DNA from: Paenibacillus aestuarii
Lineage (GTDB): Bacteria > Bacillota > Bacilli > Paenibacillales > NBRC-103111
NCBI RefSeq assembly: GCF_027789125.1
Contig: NZ_JAQFVF010000075.1
Location: forward strand, 1 to 32,356
DNA length: 32,356 nucleotides
Direction: 5' to 3'
The stretch's first letter is position 1; each line of letters opens with the position of its first letter. The position numbers and the translations under genes are program-made. Shown piece after piece: positions 14,436 through 22,352 of the stretch. Below the pieces are notes generated by a model that worked only from the letters and a program-made list of their open reading frames with translations, did no database searches and was not told where the DNA came from.

Positions 14436-14440
14436 TTATA
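14436..14440. repeat. 5-bp target site duplication, right copy
   Basis: TTATA directly after the ACA end, matching 12849-12853. Confidence 0.88.
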
Positions 14441-15436
14441 AAGAAAGTACTCTTTCCCCCTCTTCCTTCTTGGCTACCTATCTGACTATGAAATATTCTT
14501 AAAGTGGTTAATCAGTGAACATCTTACAGCGGCGACTACCATAAAAGATGCCCCCCCTCTGATCTTGAGCAATTAAGTATTGATAATGCCTCTAACTTCC
14601 CAAAGTTTTTAAAGCGTGCAAAAGCAGAGAAAAATGGAAAAGTTAAGAAAGGCAACAATGAGATCACAGTGAATCGTAAGCTTTCTTCATTAAAATCATT
14701 ATTTAATTATTTACAAAACAAGGCTGAGGACAATGAACGACGCCCTCTGTTACAAAGGAATGTTATGGCTAAAATCGACTTGAATCAAGTTAGCCAGGAC
14801 ATTGAAACAAGAGCGGCAATTATTGAGCATAAGATATTGAGTACCGCGGAGCAAATTGAGGATTTCCGCAATTTTGTTGCTAGTGGTTTTGCAAAAGTCC
14901 CCAATTTATTGAACAAGCAATTAAGCTGGTATGAAGATAACAGAGAACGTGATCTTGCGATAGTAAGTCTTATTTTAAGTTCAGGTTTGCGTGTTAGTGA
15001 GTTTATCTCTTTGACGATCGATGCTATAGATTGGGAAAAACGACGTATTCTTATTAAGCGTAAGGGAAATAAAGAACTATCGCTCCCGTTCTCAGAGAGA
15101 GCGAAGTTGGACCTTCGAGAATTATTCCGAGGTTCGAGCATCAAGATATAAGCCAGCAAGTAATGAGAATGTCTTTTTTCTCACTAAAGGTGGTCGCCCA
15201 ATTTCTAAGAATACTGTACAGAAGATGATTATGAGGTATGCTTCTTTTTATGGAAAACCACTTACTGTACATAAACTACGGCATACCTTCGCTACCCGCT
15301 TCTATCGAGAAGAAAAGGATCACCTGCAGCTGCAAAAGCTACTTGGTCATTCTGACCCTAAAACTACTGTAATTTATACGCATATAGGTCAAAGTGAGAT
15401 GGATGAAGCAATTGATCGTGTTGATAAATAAGTAAC

Positions 15437-15743
15437 TTGTTGGCTTTTAGAGAACGACGGCCGTTGCGGAAGAAACCAGAAGGGCGAGCTGCAGCTTCTC
15501 GGGCCGACCCCGCCGCCGGCGCGGCTGCTCGACAAATAATTTATAACCCGCTCCATAAAGGATACCGGGTTAATTTTAGGAGTAGAAAATTGAAACTAGC
15601 ATCCACTTCTAGTTTTCATATCTATAGTTTTTAACTGACATGCAGCCGCGTTAGAACTTTCATATTGTGATTATTTTCATATTTTTTTCCATTCATACAC
15701 ACTATAATAAAAGGTAAGATAAGGAAAGGGGAATGTATCCTCC
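15437..15743. other. Intergenic stretch with two hairpins
   Basis: A GC-rich piece (about 15455-15535) is followed by inverted repeats TAACCCG...CGGGTTA (about 15542-15575) and GAAACTAG...CTAGTTTTC (about 15591-15617), either of which could terminate xerS transcription. A TATAAT box at 15703-15708 could serve the next gene. No protein-coding gene was recognised. Confidence 0.4.
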
Positions 15744-16100
15744 ATGATGAAGTTGATTGAAAGCCGCAGCGACGATGTTGTAGCAGTTGAGATTAGCGAA
15801 AAGGTAACAAGGAAAGATTATCAAGAAATTGAAGGCGCACTTCAAGATTTGGTTGATCGTCATGGAAAAATTAAAGTGTTGCTTATTTTAGGCGATTATA
15901 CGGGTTTTTCGATGGACGTATTTTTAGCTAAACTTGATTTTATTAAAAAGTTCTATCAATATTGTGATCGAATTGCGTATGTAAGTGATCGCAAGTGGTT
16001 GGAACATGTTGTTGATATCCAAAAACATTTCATTAAAGCTGATGTCAAACACTTTGATCCTACTCATCAAAATGACGCATGGACATGGTTAGAACAATAG
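15744..16100 (+). CDS. SpoIIAA-like (STAS-fold) protein, 118 aa
   Basis: The pattern MKLIESRSDDVVAVEISEKV, KDYQEIEGALQDLVDRHGKI and KVLLILGDYTGFSMDVFLAK with a C-terminal FDPTHQNDAWTWLEQ matches the SpoIIAA-like family (DUF3478), a small STAS-type alpha/beta fold. Such proteins are cytoplasmic and may bind lipids or partner proteins; no phosphorylatable serine typical of true SpoIIAA is evident. AAGGAAAGGGG lies about 12 nt before the first ATG, and the second ATG at 15747 may also start translation. It is monocistronic with a terminator after it. Confidence 0.8.
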   Translation: MMKLIESRSDDVVAVEISEKVTRKDYQEIEGALQDLVDRHGKIKVLLILGDYTGFSMDVFLAKLDFIKKFYQYCDRIAYVSDRKWLEHVVDIQKHFIKADVKHFDPTHQNDAWTWLEQ

Positions 16101-16139
16101 TGCAGGTTATAAGAAAATAGATACGGTAATTGAACTCAG

Positions 16140-16166
16140 GCTATCCATAAATGGATAGTTTTTTCT
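16140..16166 (+). terminator. Rho-independent terminator
   Basis: CTATCCAT pairs with ATGGATAG and is followed by six T residues. It ends the SpoIIAA-like gene and lies just left of the second copy of the duplicated block. Confidence 0.88.
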
Positions 16167-16435
16167 TCTATCTCCTTCTTTCTATACGATGATTTATTTT
16201 CAAAACAATCTATTTGTAATCTGCATCGAACAATACGGGCAATGAAGGATTAAATAACACGTTTTTCTTGCGTTGGTTGAGTTGTATCTCTTTTAGCTTT
16301 TGCTTTTCTCTTTAGCTCAATCTCGAACTGGTCACAAGATAAGGCAATCCATAGCTGTCCATTCCATACACCATATTTCTTAACCATGTCTGCAGAGTTC
16401 CAGTAGTTGTTTACCTTTATAGTAAATAAAGTGTC
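16163..16435. repeat. 273-bp duplicated block, copy 2
   Basis: Matches 12221-12493. Similarity begins in the T-run of the terminator and stops sharply after GTGTC at 16435, at the fusion point inside the yjcZ-type gene. Confidence 0.92.
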
Positions 16436-16528
16436 TCCAATCGCAAGAATAATTACCAACAGAATGTATAAAACGAGTACAAATGCAGCAGCTCTACCAC
16501 CGCCGTAACCGCCACAAACTTCGCTCAT
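16250..16528 (-). CDS. YjcZ-type peptide fused in frame to the tail of a hypothetical protein
   Basis: The first 31 residues (MSEVCGGYGGGRAAAFVLVL, then YILLVIILAIG) are a typical YjcZ-family mini-protein with a Gly-rich start and one membrane helix. Directly after, DTLFTIKVNNYWNSADMV begins the last 61 residues of the protein at 12308-12613, with one change (QQTQ to QPTQ). The joint lies at the edge of the 273-bp duplication, and the frame is kept. The start has a perfect AGGAGGGAG site 5 nt upstream. The result would be a membrane-anchored version of a basic soluble domain. Normal YjcZ proteins stop soon after this helix, so this is a recent fusion. Whether it is functional is unknown. Confidence 0.85.
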   Translation of the reverse strand: MSEVCGGYGGGRAAAFVLVLYILLVIILAIGDTLFTIKVNNYWNSADMVKKYGVWNGQLWIALSCDQFEIELKRKAKAKRDTTQPTQEKRVI

Positions 16529-16658
16529 GTTTCTCCCTCCTGTTCAAGTAATCTAATTTCAATTTCATAACACTGTATGTATTTGTGTTTTAATCTGTAT
16601 AGGCGTGTTGATCCCGAAAAATAAAAATAGACGGGGTAGGGAGGAGGCCACTGAAAAA

Positions 16659-17346
16659 CTAATGTTTTCCCTGTGAGGCCACTTGGTAGGCGGAAAAAAT
16701 GCGACACCTGATCCAGTTTTTCTGGATGCGTGTCGCACATCCTTCTTTGAAAGTACACCGCTTGCATAGCTCAACATCGAAATAGTATGTGTTAATTTGG
16801 TTTTTCCCGGATCCCTTATTTCCTTGTCGTGCCTTCCGAATCGCCATATGGCCTTGCTTTGCATACGTACATGCCCGCGTCTTTATTGAATTCAAACTCA
16901 TTTTCATTTTTGCATACACCTTGGGTGATGAGGGGGTTAAGCTTTGCGATAAGCTCCATATTGTGTTTCCTGCTATACGCTAGATTGTCTTTCTCCGAAT
17001 AGGCTGCATCTCCAATTACGGTTTTTACATTCATACCCGTAGCTTTGCTTTTCTCGATGAGCGCTTGCAATTATTTGCCGTCGCTCTTCTCCCCTGTTGT
17101 CACAATTGCCGCCGTAATGATTCGTTCCTCGGTCATGGCAAGGTGTGTCTTGTAGCCAAAAAACGAGGAATCTGCACTCTTATGACCGACACGCGCATCT
17201 TGATCTTGCGAGATGCACAGTTGCTCTGTGTCATCTTCAACCGTTTCTTTAAGCAGATTCAACGGTTCAATAATCTTCGGTAACTGAGCGATGCCAAGCT
17301 TTGATTGAGTAGCTATATTTTCAACGGACAGGTTGGCTGTTACCAT
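16659..17346 (-). pseudogene. IS1182-family transposase remnant
   Basis: The pieces in order are QDARVGHKSADSSFFGYKTH, LAMTEERIITAAIVTTGEK, ALIEKSKATGMNVKTVIGDA, AYSEKDNLAYSRKHNMELIA, then (next frame) GHMAIRKARQGNKG and YYFDVELCKRCTFKEGCA. The DxRxGxK and GDAAYS blocks belong to the IS1182 DDE transposases. TAA at 17071-17073 interrupts the frame in place of the expected Gln, a frameshift lies near 16860, and the N-terminal region and the C-terminus are missing. It cannot make active enzyme. No inverted repeats could be identified. Confidence 0.88.
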
Positions 17347-17714
17347 CCGTGTGCTGCATCCTACCTTTTTAGTTTAGAGAAACTAGTCCGAATAATAGAG
17401 AGTAAATCACCCGTCACTGCATCAACGGGGATTCAGCTTGCGCTTGATTTCATCCAGTTTCGATCCATGGTCGGCTTGCGGGAAAGTTCCGATCGTAAGA
17501 GCCTCCACGGACAGCTTGGCGGCACATCTCCCGTTCCCTCATTTGTCAAGAATAATATCTTCAGTACATTCTCATCGTTTTCTAATAATCAAGTCCCTTC
17601 CCATCCAGCTAACGGTTTTCGACACCCTCTAGAAATTATTAGGAGATCTCAGGTATGCTACACTAGGTTCCAGATACGGATGAGCCGTACACAACGTTGA
17701 GGAGGGGAACAACT
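17347..17714. other. Intergenic stretch upstream of the NlpC/P60 gene
   Basis: A minus-strand scrap (17422-17538, SVEALTIGTFPQADHGSKLD and then EIKRKLNPR before TGA) may be the tail of an unknown broken gene. The long plus-strand frame through this region lacks a ribosome site and protein-like composition and is not accepted. Confidence 0.4.
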
Positions 17715-18224
17715 ATGAAATTACATCACATATGGAGCAAGCGCTTGGCTATCTTGGCACTAGGGACAACCATCGCCATCTCAGGTGGTGTTATCAGTAG
17801 CCCTCAGCTTACTAAGGCTGATACGATATCCGCTTCCGCAACTTCGACTTCATCTAAAGCCAATGCCATTATTGCATTAGGCAAAAAATATTTTGGTACA
17901 CCTTATAAATTTGGTGCAAAAGTCGGTCAGACCCGCAATTTCGATTGCTCGACATTAACGAAATTCATCTATGGCAAATACGGTGTTAGCTTGCCACGTA
18001 CAGCAGCGCAGCAGTCCAAAGTAGGCCGTCACGTATCGAAGAGCAACTGGCAAAAGGGCGATCTTCTCTTCTTCTCCGTACCAGGTCGACCTGGTGTAGG
18101 GCATGTAGGCGTCTACATTGGCAATAACGAGATGTTGCATACCTACGGAGCTGGCGGCGTAAAAATTACGAAACTGAACTCGTACTGGAATTCACACTAT
18201 ATCACAGCCCGCCGCGTCCTGTAA
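17715..18224 (+). CDS. Secreted NlpC/P60 cell-wall peptidase
   Basis: A 169-aa precursor. Residues 1-36 are a signal peptide with basic start (MKLHHIWSKRLA), hydrophobic core and cleavage near TKA-D. The mature part is one NlpC/P60 domain with the catalytic Cys78 in NFDCSTLTKFIYGKYG, His131 in GVGHVGVYIG, and the polar third residue near His143 (MLHTYGAG). It should cut D-Glu to diamino-acid bonds in peptidoglycan stem peptides outside the cell. It has no extra binding repeats, so it is a compact enzyme. The start follows GAGGAGGGG by 7 nt and a terminator follows, giving a one-gene unit. Confidence 0.93.
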   Translation: MKLHHIWSKRLAILALGTTIAISGGVISSPQLTKADTISASATSTSSKANAIIALGKKYFGTPYKFGAKVGQTRNFDCSTLTKFIYGKYGVSLPRTAAQQSKVGRHVSKSNWQKGDLLFFSVPGRPGVGHVGVYIGNNEMLHTYGAGGVKITKLNSYWNSHYITARRVL

Positions 18225-18242
18225 TCGGCAGGTTCAATGAAA

Positions 18243-18282
18243 AAGGGAACTGTTCATCTCAAGAAGATGAACGGTTCTTTTA
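18243..18282 (+). terminator. Rho-independent terminator
   Basis: GAACTGTTCATCT pairs with AGATGAACGGTTC (one G-T pair) around CAAGA, followed by TTTTA. Confidence 0.88.
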
Positions 18283-18523
18283 GTATAACCAGAATTAAAT
18301 GTGATTCTTCGCCGTTTCTTTTTACCATTGTGCCAAATTACCTCTGACCACCTGCACCGCATCTGCAGCCGCTTCGCTGGGATGACATTCCGTTTTTTCT
18401 TATTGTCTCATGGCATGCTTTAGCAAGCACTCCTACTTGTCCGAAAATAAGTCGATGTGTCGTTTAGTTTAATAGTGGGTTACCCCGTGCAGAAATGCTT
18501 ATTTTTTTACCTAGAATCTTGTA
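18283..18523. other. Intergenic stretch, nothing recognised
   Basis: Between two terminators no ribosome site or protein-like frame is seen. Confidence 0.5.
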
Positions 18524-18569
18524 CGCAAAAAACTCTTGTCCGCGAAATGGGCATCAAGAGTTTTTTGCT
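18524..18569. terminator. Bidirectional terminator
   Basis: GCAAAAAACTCTTG pairs with CAAGAGTTTTTTGC (14 bp). On the minus strand it ends the SDR gene. Confidence 0.88.
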
Positions 18570-18584
18570 TTCGGCAGTTGCGTG

Positions 18585-19295
18585 TTACCAGGCGTAAACG
18601 CCCTTCTCATCCAAGAATTCGCCATTATGACGTTTGCCATCTGTCGCATAACCCACTATAATCGCGGCGGCGGTTTCTTTCGATTTACCTCCTACGGTAT
18701 TGCCGTTAAGATCTGTTGAGGTGAATCCAGGCGTTACCGCGAATACTTGAGCGCTGCTGTTTTTGACTTCATAAGCCATTGAAAGTGTCATGGCATTGTT
18801 GGCCGTTTTAGATGAGTTATAATCGAATGCGTTTAAAGTAAATTCAGCATTTTGCATATGGTCCAGAGAAGCCATGTCGGTCGATACATTGACGATTGTG
18901 CCTTCGTTATGTTTGATTAATGGAAACAAACGCTGGTTCAAACGGAAGGTCCCGAAAAAGTTAACTTCGAAGGCTTTCCGCAGATCTTCCTCTTTGGTAT
19001 CCGTAAAAGAACGGGAGAAAGCGCCAGGCATACCAGCGTTATTGATCAGAAGCTTCAAGTCCGGATAATTCTTGTTGATCGTATCGGCTGCCTGTTCGAT
19101 GGTTTTTAAGTCAACCATGTCAATTTGTACAAATTCTATGTCTAACCCCTTGGAAGTTAACTCGGAAACGGCTGCTTCACCCCGTTCTGCACTGCGTGCG
19201 CCAAGGATGACCTTCCAGCCTGCTTCACCTAACTGCTTAACGATTTCAATTCCGATTCCTTTATTTGCTCCGGTTACAAAGGCGGTCTTTTTCAT
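18585..19295 (-). CDS. Short-chain dehydrogenase/reductase
   Basis: A 236-aa classical SDR: cofactor loop TGANKGIG (8-15), NNAG (85-88), catalytic Ser near 138 and YxxxK at 159-163 (YNSSK). ARSAERG after the second strand, with a basic residue, suggests NADP(H). The C-terminal GGKSKETAAAIIVGYATDGK resembles plant-like carbonyl reductases common in bacteria. ATG 19295 follows AGAAGGA by 6 nt; a longer upstream reading would run through the promoter. It is divergent from a MerR regulator whose apparent operator lies in this gene's promoter. Its natural substrate is likely a reactive carbonyl (inferred). Confidence 0.92.
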   Translation of the reverse strand: MKKTAFVTGANKGIGIEIVKQLGEAGWKVILGARSAERGEAAVSELTSKGLDIEFVQIDMVDLKTIEQAADTINKNYPDLKLLINNAGMPGAFSRSFTDTKEEDLRKAFEVNFFGTFRLNQRLFPLIKHNEGTIVNVSTDMASLDHMQNAEFTLNAFDYNSSKTANNAMTLSMAYEVKNSSAQVFAVTPGFTSTDLNGNTVGGKSKETAAAIIVGYATDGKRHNGEFLDEKGVYAW

Positions 19296-19339
19296 GCGAA
19301 TCCTTCTTTCCCTAATTTGATTTTTCTTTAACGATTTAT

Positions 19340-19370
19340 AAGTTACTATGCTACACTTAGTGTAGGTCAA
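19340..19370 (-). promoter_or_regulatory. MerR-type promoter with operator
   Basis: On the minus strand TTGACC (-35) and TAACTT (-10) are 19 bp apart, the elongated spacer typical of MerR-activated promoters. The perfect palindrome CTACACT-A-AGTGTAG (19351-19365) fills the spacer. This should be the binding site of the adjacent MerR protein. Confidence 0.82.
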
Positions 19371-19401
19371 CAATTAATTTTTTTTATAAAAGAGGGTTAG
19401 T

Positions 19402-19761
19402 ATGTTAACGATTGGAGAAGTGGCGAAGGAAGTCGGGATCAATATTGGAGCGATCCGCTTTTACGAAAGAAAGGGACTGTTGAAACCTGCTACCCGAAGC
19501 GAGCAGAACAACCGTCTTTATACGGATGATGATCTGAGATGGCTGGTCTTTATCAAATGTCTTCGTGAAACCGGGATGAGTGTGGAGGACATTAAAAAGT
19601 ATTATGATAAGGTGAACGAAGGAACCTCAACCCTACCGGAGAGAATCAAACTGATTGAAGATCAGAGGCAAAAGCTGCTGAAAGATATTGAGGAGAAGGA
19701 AGTGCAGCTCGTTCATTTGGAAGAAAAACTTAAGCGCTATTATCGCGGGGAAAATTATTAA
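19402..19761 (+). CDS. MerR-family transcriptional regulator
   Basis: 119 aa. The N-terminal winged helix-turn-helix reads MLTIGEVAKEVGINIGAIRF and YERKGLLKP, with the wing NRLYTDDDLRWLVFIKCLRE. It is followed by the dimerising coiled coil (about 75-112, LIEDQRQKLLKDIEEKEVQL). It has no metal-binding Cys pair, so it fits the group that senses organic or redox signals rather than CueR or ZntR. It is divergent from the SDR gene, with the operator between them, so it controls that gene and probably itself. AGAGGG lies 5-8 nt before ATG. Confidence 0.93.
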   Translation: MLTIGEVAKEVGINIGAIRFYERKGLLKPATRSEQNNRLYTDDDLRWLVFIKCLRETGMSVEDIKKYYDKVNEGTSTLPERIKLIEDQRQKLLKDIEEKEVQLVHLEEKLKRYYRGENY

Positions 19762-19794
19762 TATAAGCTGGGCATATAAACTAAATTTTGAATC

Positions 19795-20085
19795 TCATTT
19801 AAGAGCAAGTACCCTGATGATGTTATCTGCATAAGAATCCGAAACGTTATCTTCCGAAACCCATCCGTTCGCGGCCGTCATCGTTGCATCGATTTCTTCG
19901 TCCGGCGGTGTTGCGTGTTAGTATACTCTTCCTCGGACGAAAGCAGTTCATAGTTTCTTTTTTCAAACTCGTGTTTGATCTCTGCATACGGCGTTCTCCG
20001 GCCATTCGCTTTTGCAATACCTGCGCAAGTAAGGCATCCATAGGATATAACGTAAAAAAGGCAGATTTCCAACACATTTTAAGTC
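19795..20085 (-). pseudogene. Zinc-ribbon/HNH-like protein remnant
   Basis: One frame reads YGCLTCAGIAKANGRRTPYA, EIKHEFEKRNYELLSSEEEY, resembling zinc-ribbon repeats of homing-endonuclease-like proteins (CxxC, then EFxKRxYELLS). The next frame ends PDEEIDATMTAANGWVSEDN and SDSYADNIIRVLALK. The pieces are joined only by frameshifts and no start is present. They may even be two different gene ends. Confidence 0.5.
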
Positions 20086-20142
20086 TCGGTAATTCCACCA
20101 AGGGTAGAGTTAAATTTTCAATCTGATACGTCTGTGCCTGAG

Positions 20143-20182
20143 AATAAATAAATAGCGCACCTGAGTGCGCTATTTATTTATT
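20143..20182. terminator. Bidirectional hairpin, 18-bp perfect stem
   Basis: AATAAATAAATAGCGCAC pairs with GTGCGCTATTTATTTATT around CTGA. The outer part is AT-rich, so it can act as a terminator in both directions. Confidence 0.8.
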
Positions 20183-20235
20183 ACTTCCATGATATTCATT
20201 CATCTATTTTATCAGATGTCCAATTTACATAGAAT

Positions 20236-20535
20236 TCACGATAAACCCTTGTACGGGGATATCATCAGCTTCGTATTTCCCACTTGAATTTCGTGATTTA
20301 TTTGACCTTGACTATAAGCAACTTCAAATATTTTGCCTCGTAATTCATCTTTGTTGATATCAAAACCAGCTGCCTGAACGAGCATCGTCACAAGATCAAT
20401 TTTTAACTCAATATTTTCACTCCCAGCTGAAAGTATACTATTGCTTGTTGCCCATCTTTGTTTATCGGGTCCAGCTAGTGATGAAGTGCTTCGATAACCG
20501 ATAATTCCATAGCGGTCATTGCGAGGACGCGACAA
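20236..20535 (-). CDS. Hypothetical protein or 3' fragment, 99 aa
   Basis: The frame reads NDRYGIIGYRSTSSLAGPDK, LSAGSENIELKIDLVTMLVQ and AAGFDINKDELRGKIFEVAY, which is convincingly protein-like. The only start is a TTG with no ribosome site, and the frame continues upstream into the terminator of the SLH gene. It is therefore probably the end of a gene cut by rearrangement, or a gene with an unusual start. No family recognised. Confidence 0.4.
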   Translation of the reverse strand: MSRPRNDRYGIIGYRSTSSLAGPDKQRWATSNSILSAGSENIELKIDLVTMLVQAAGFDINKDELRGKIFEVAYSQGQINHEIQVGNTKLMISPYKGLS

Positions 20536-20551
20536 GGAAGTACCTACGTAT

Positions 20552-20576
20552 AAAAAAAGAGCCGCCGCCGCAGCTC
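20552..20576 (-). terminator. Terminator of the SLH-transglutaminase gene
   Basis: GGAGCTGC/GCGGCTC stem with GC-rich loop followed by seven T residues on the minus strand, 13 nt after the stop codon. Confidence 0.75.
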
Positions 20577-20588
20577 CTTCGTTCCCTT

Positions 20589-22298
20589 CTATCCGCCATA
20601 AGTGACGTCCACCGTTACTGTTGTGTAGCCTGCCAGTCTGGTGTCGTTGCCATACTCAAATTGTACATTGGCCACGTTATTATTCATCATCATAGTATTG
20701 GTCATCGCCGACTTCATCACTGTCTTCGTGCTGCCCAAGGAGTTCTTGAATCGGAAAGCAATCTGGCTCTGTCCCGCAGAAAGTCCGCGTTGCAGAATCG
20801 CTTGCGCCGCGGATATCGAACCAGCCGTATTTTCGCTGGTTTCATTTGAGAGTCCTGTCGAACTCAACAAAGCTTGCTCAGATGCTGCGTCCATTGCGCC
20901 TGATTGAACTTCTTGCTGCAGCGCTTGAATGAAGTCTTGAGAAGCAGCAGGATAATTCGCTGCCGTCCAGGTATGCTCATGCCGCAGTTGATCGTCTGTC
21001 AGGTTAAAATAATTATACGTAAGTCTACCCTTCACGTCCGGAACAGGATCATCCCACGTTGCATCCAGATGATACCAGTTGCCATCTATATGGACCAGAT
21101 TCCATGTGTGGGCTTGACCATCTGCTTGCCCCTCTATTATTTTGTTCTCAATACCGGCGTCCGTAAGTAAGCGATAGGTGAGCAGCGCATATCCCTGACA
21201 GACCGTCGTACCTTTGGTCAACGCGCCGTATGCCGTATGATCGGTTAAAGTGGTGTCATAAGCCAGATGGGAAATGACATAGTCATGAACAGCCTTTTCC
21301 TTCTGGAAATCGTTCATGCCAGGTTGAATAATGGAAGCTATTATAGATTGGGCTTGCGCGGCAACATAATCGCTCTGAGCCTTGGTCTCCAAGTATGAGA
21401 CTTTGAAAGTAACCGTCGAGACCCCGTCATATTCGTAGCTCATGCCGTCATAGACGTAGTGCAAATAATCGTTGTCTTTCATAACCTGAGCCACAAAACT
21501 TTTGATTTGTTGGAACTCATTCGGATCGTCGAGAGTAATCGAAAAATCCGTTTCCTGATTTAGCAGATGCGACTCAAGCGATTGTTGCCATGAAGACACC
21601 GGCGCTGAGAGATTTGCTGTTTCTGATGTAACCGGTGTGCTTGATGAAACGGTCGCAGTCTTAGCGGCTGTAGTAGTATTCCCCATAAGGTCTTTCATTG
21701 ATCTGTCGAGCAGTGCCGCCATTTCCTGGCGGGTCATATAATCCCGAGGGCGGTACGACCAAGTTGTATCCGCACGCGTAACGTCTGCAGCATACCACCC
21801 CTTTGACAGTACTCCGTTAACGGCAGAGACAGCCCAATCATCCGGACTATCCTGATACTGAACTGCCGGGGGCTTCTGTAATCCTTTGTTTGCGGCTAAC
21901 CGCCAGATCATGGCTGCAGCTTCTTCCCGCTTCACCTGCTGTTCAGGTGTAAAGGTAGTGCTTGATGTACCATTGACAATACCCGCTTGGTAAGCCGCAC
22001 GTATATACGGTGCCGCCCAATGTCCATTAATATCTTGAAAGGGGATGCTGCTCCCGTTATCGCTCAATTGGAAAGCGACCGCTACAAACTTAGCAAACTG
22101 GGCACGCGTGAGCGTCATCGACGGTCCGAATTGACCCGGCGCAACCCCGTCAGTAACCCCCATTTGCTGAAGATCATTAATATATGAAATATAAGGACTA
22201 TTAGTAGTAACGTCCGTAAAACTGTCAGCATAAGCCGTGCTCATGTTGGGGAGCAAGAACGTGCTGACAATCGACGTAAGTACGATGAGCTTCTTCAT
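20589..22298 (-). CDS. Secreted S-layer-homology protein with transglutaminase-like domain
   Basis: A 569-aa exoprotein. Residues 1-24 are a signal peptide (MKKLIVLTSIVSTFLLPN, cut near TAYA). Three SLH repeats follow (about 25-75, 85-135, 145-200; FTDV, FQDINGHWAAPYI, DWAVSAVNGVL), which tether proteins to pyruvylated cell-wall polymers. After a Ser/Thr-rich linker comes a transglutaminase/protease-like core (about 300-440) with the triad seen as TTVCQGYALL, AHTWNLV and LDATWDDP. The last 100 residues are of unknown type. It probably acts on proteins or peptidoglycan at the surface. The start is ATG 22298, 8 nt after GAGGAG. It is monocistronic. Confidence 0.93.
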   Translation of the reverse strand: MKKLIVLTSIVSTFLLPNMSTAYADSFTDVTTNSPYISYINDLQQMGVTDGVAPGQFGPSMTLTRAQFAKFVAVAFQLSDNGSSIPFQDINGHWAAPYIRAAYQAGIVNGTSSTTFTPEQQVKREEAAAMIWRLAANKGLQKPPAVQYQDSPDDWAVSAVNGVLSKGWYAADVTRADTTWSYRPRDYMTRQEMAALLDRSMKDLMGNTTTAAKTATVSSSTPVTSETANLSAPVSSWQQSLESHLLNQETDFSITLDDPNEFQQIKSFVAQVMKDNDYLHYVYDGMSYEYDGVSTVTFKVSYLETKAQSDYVAAQAQSIIASIIQPGMNDFQKEKAVHDYVISHLAYDTTLTDHTAYGALTKGTTVCQGYALLTYRLLTDAGIENKIIEGQADGQAHTWNLVHIDGNWYHLDATWDDPVPDVKGRLTYNYFNLTDDQLRHEHTWTAANYPAASQDFIQALQQEVQSGAMDAASEQALLSSTGLSNETSENTAGSISAAQAILQRGLSAGQSQIAFRFKNSLGSTKTVMKSAMTNTMMMNNNVANVQFEYGNDTRLAGYTTVTVDVTYGG

Positions 22299-22352
22299 GT
22301 TGTCGTTCTCCTCATTTTCCCATGATGTAAGAAGGCAAGAGTCAATTATCAT

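Larger units (their letters stand above)
12793..15431 (+). pseudogene. xerS: xerS-type tyrosine recombinase, split by a Tn7-like element and frameshifted
   Basis: The first 20 codons (12793-12853) read KLNEKLPEFPLYITKFINY. Removing the element and one target copy joins them in frame to KESTLSPSS at 14441. Then follow LGYLSDYEIFLKWLISEHLT, NRKLSSLKSLFNYLQNKAED, PLLQRNVMAKI and the catalytic domain: Arg in SSGLRVSE, HKLRHTF, LLGHSD and the Tyr in VIYTH. This order matches XerS, the dif-type chromosome-dimer resolvase. Frameshifts lie near 14465, in a C7 tract at 14551-14557, and near 15130, and no start codon is left. The gene is dead even without the insertion. It is probably an accessory XerS-like copy. 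Confidence 0.88.

Noticed and set aside
17305..17700. 131-aa plus-strand frame before the NlpC/P60 gene
   Set aside because: No start signals, composition not protein-like, and it overlaps the IS1182 remnant and intergenic DNA.
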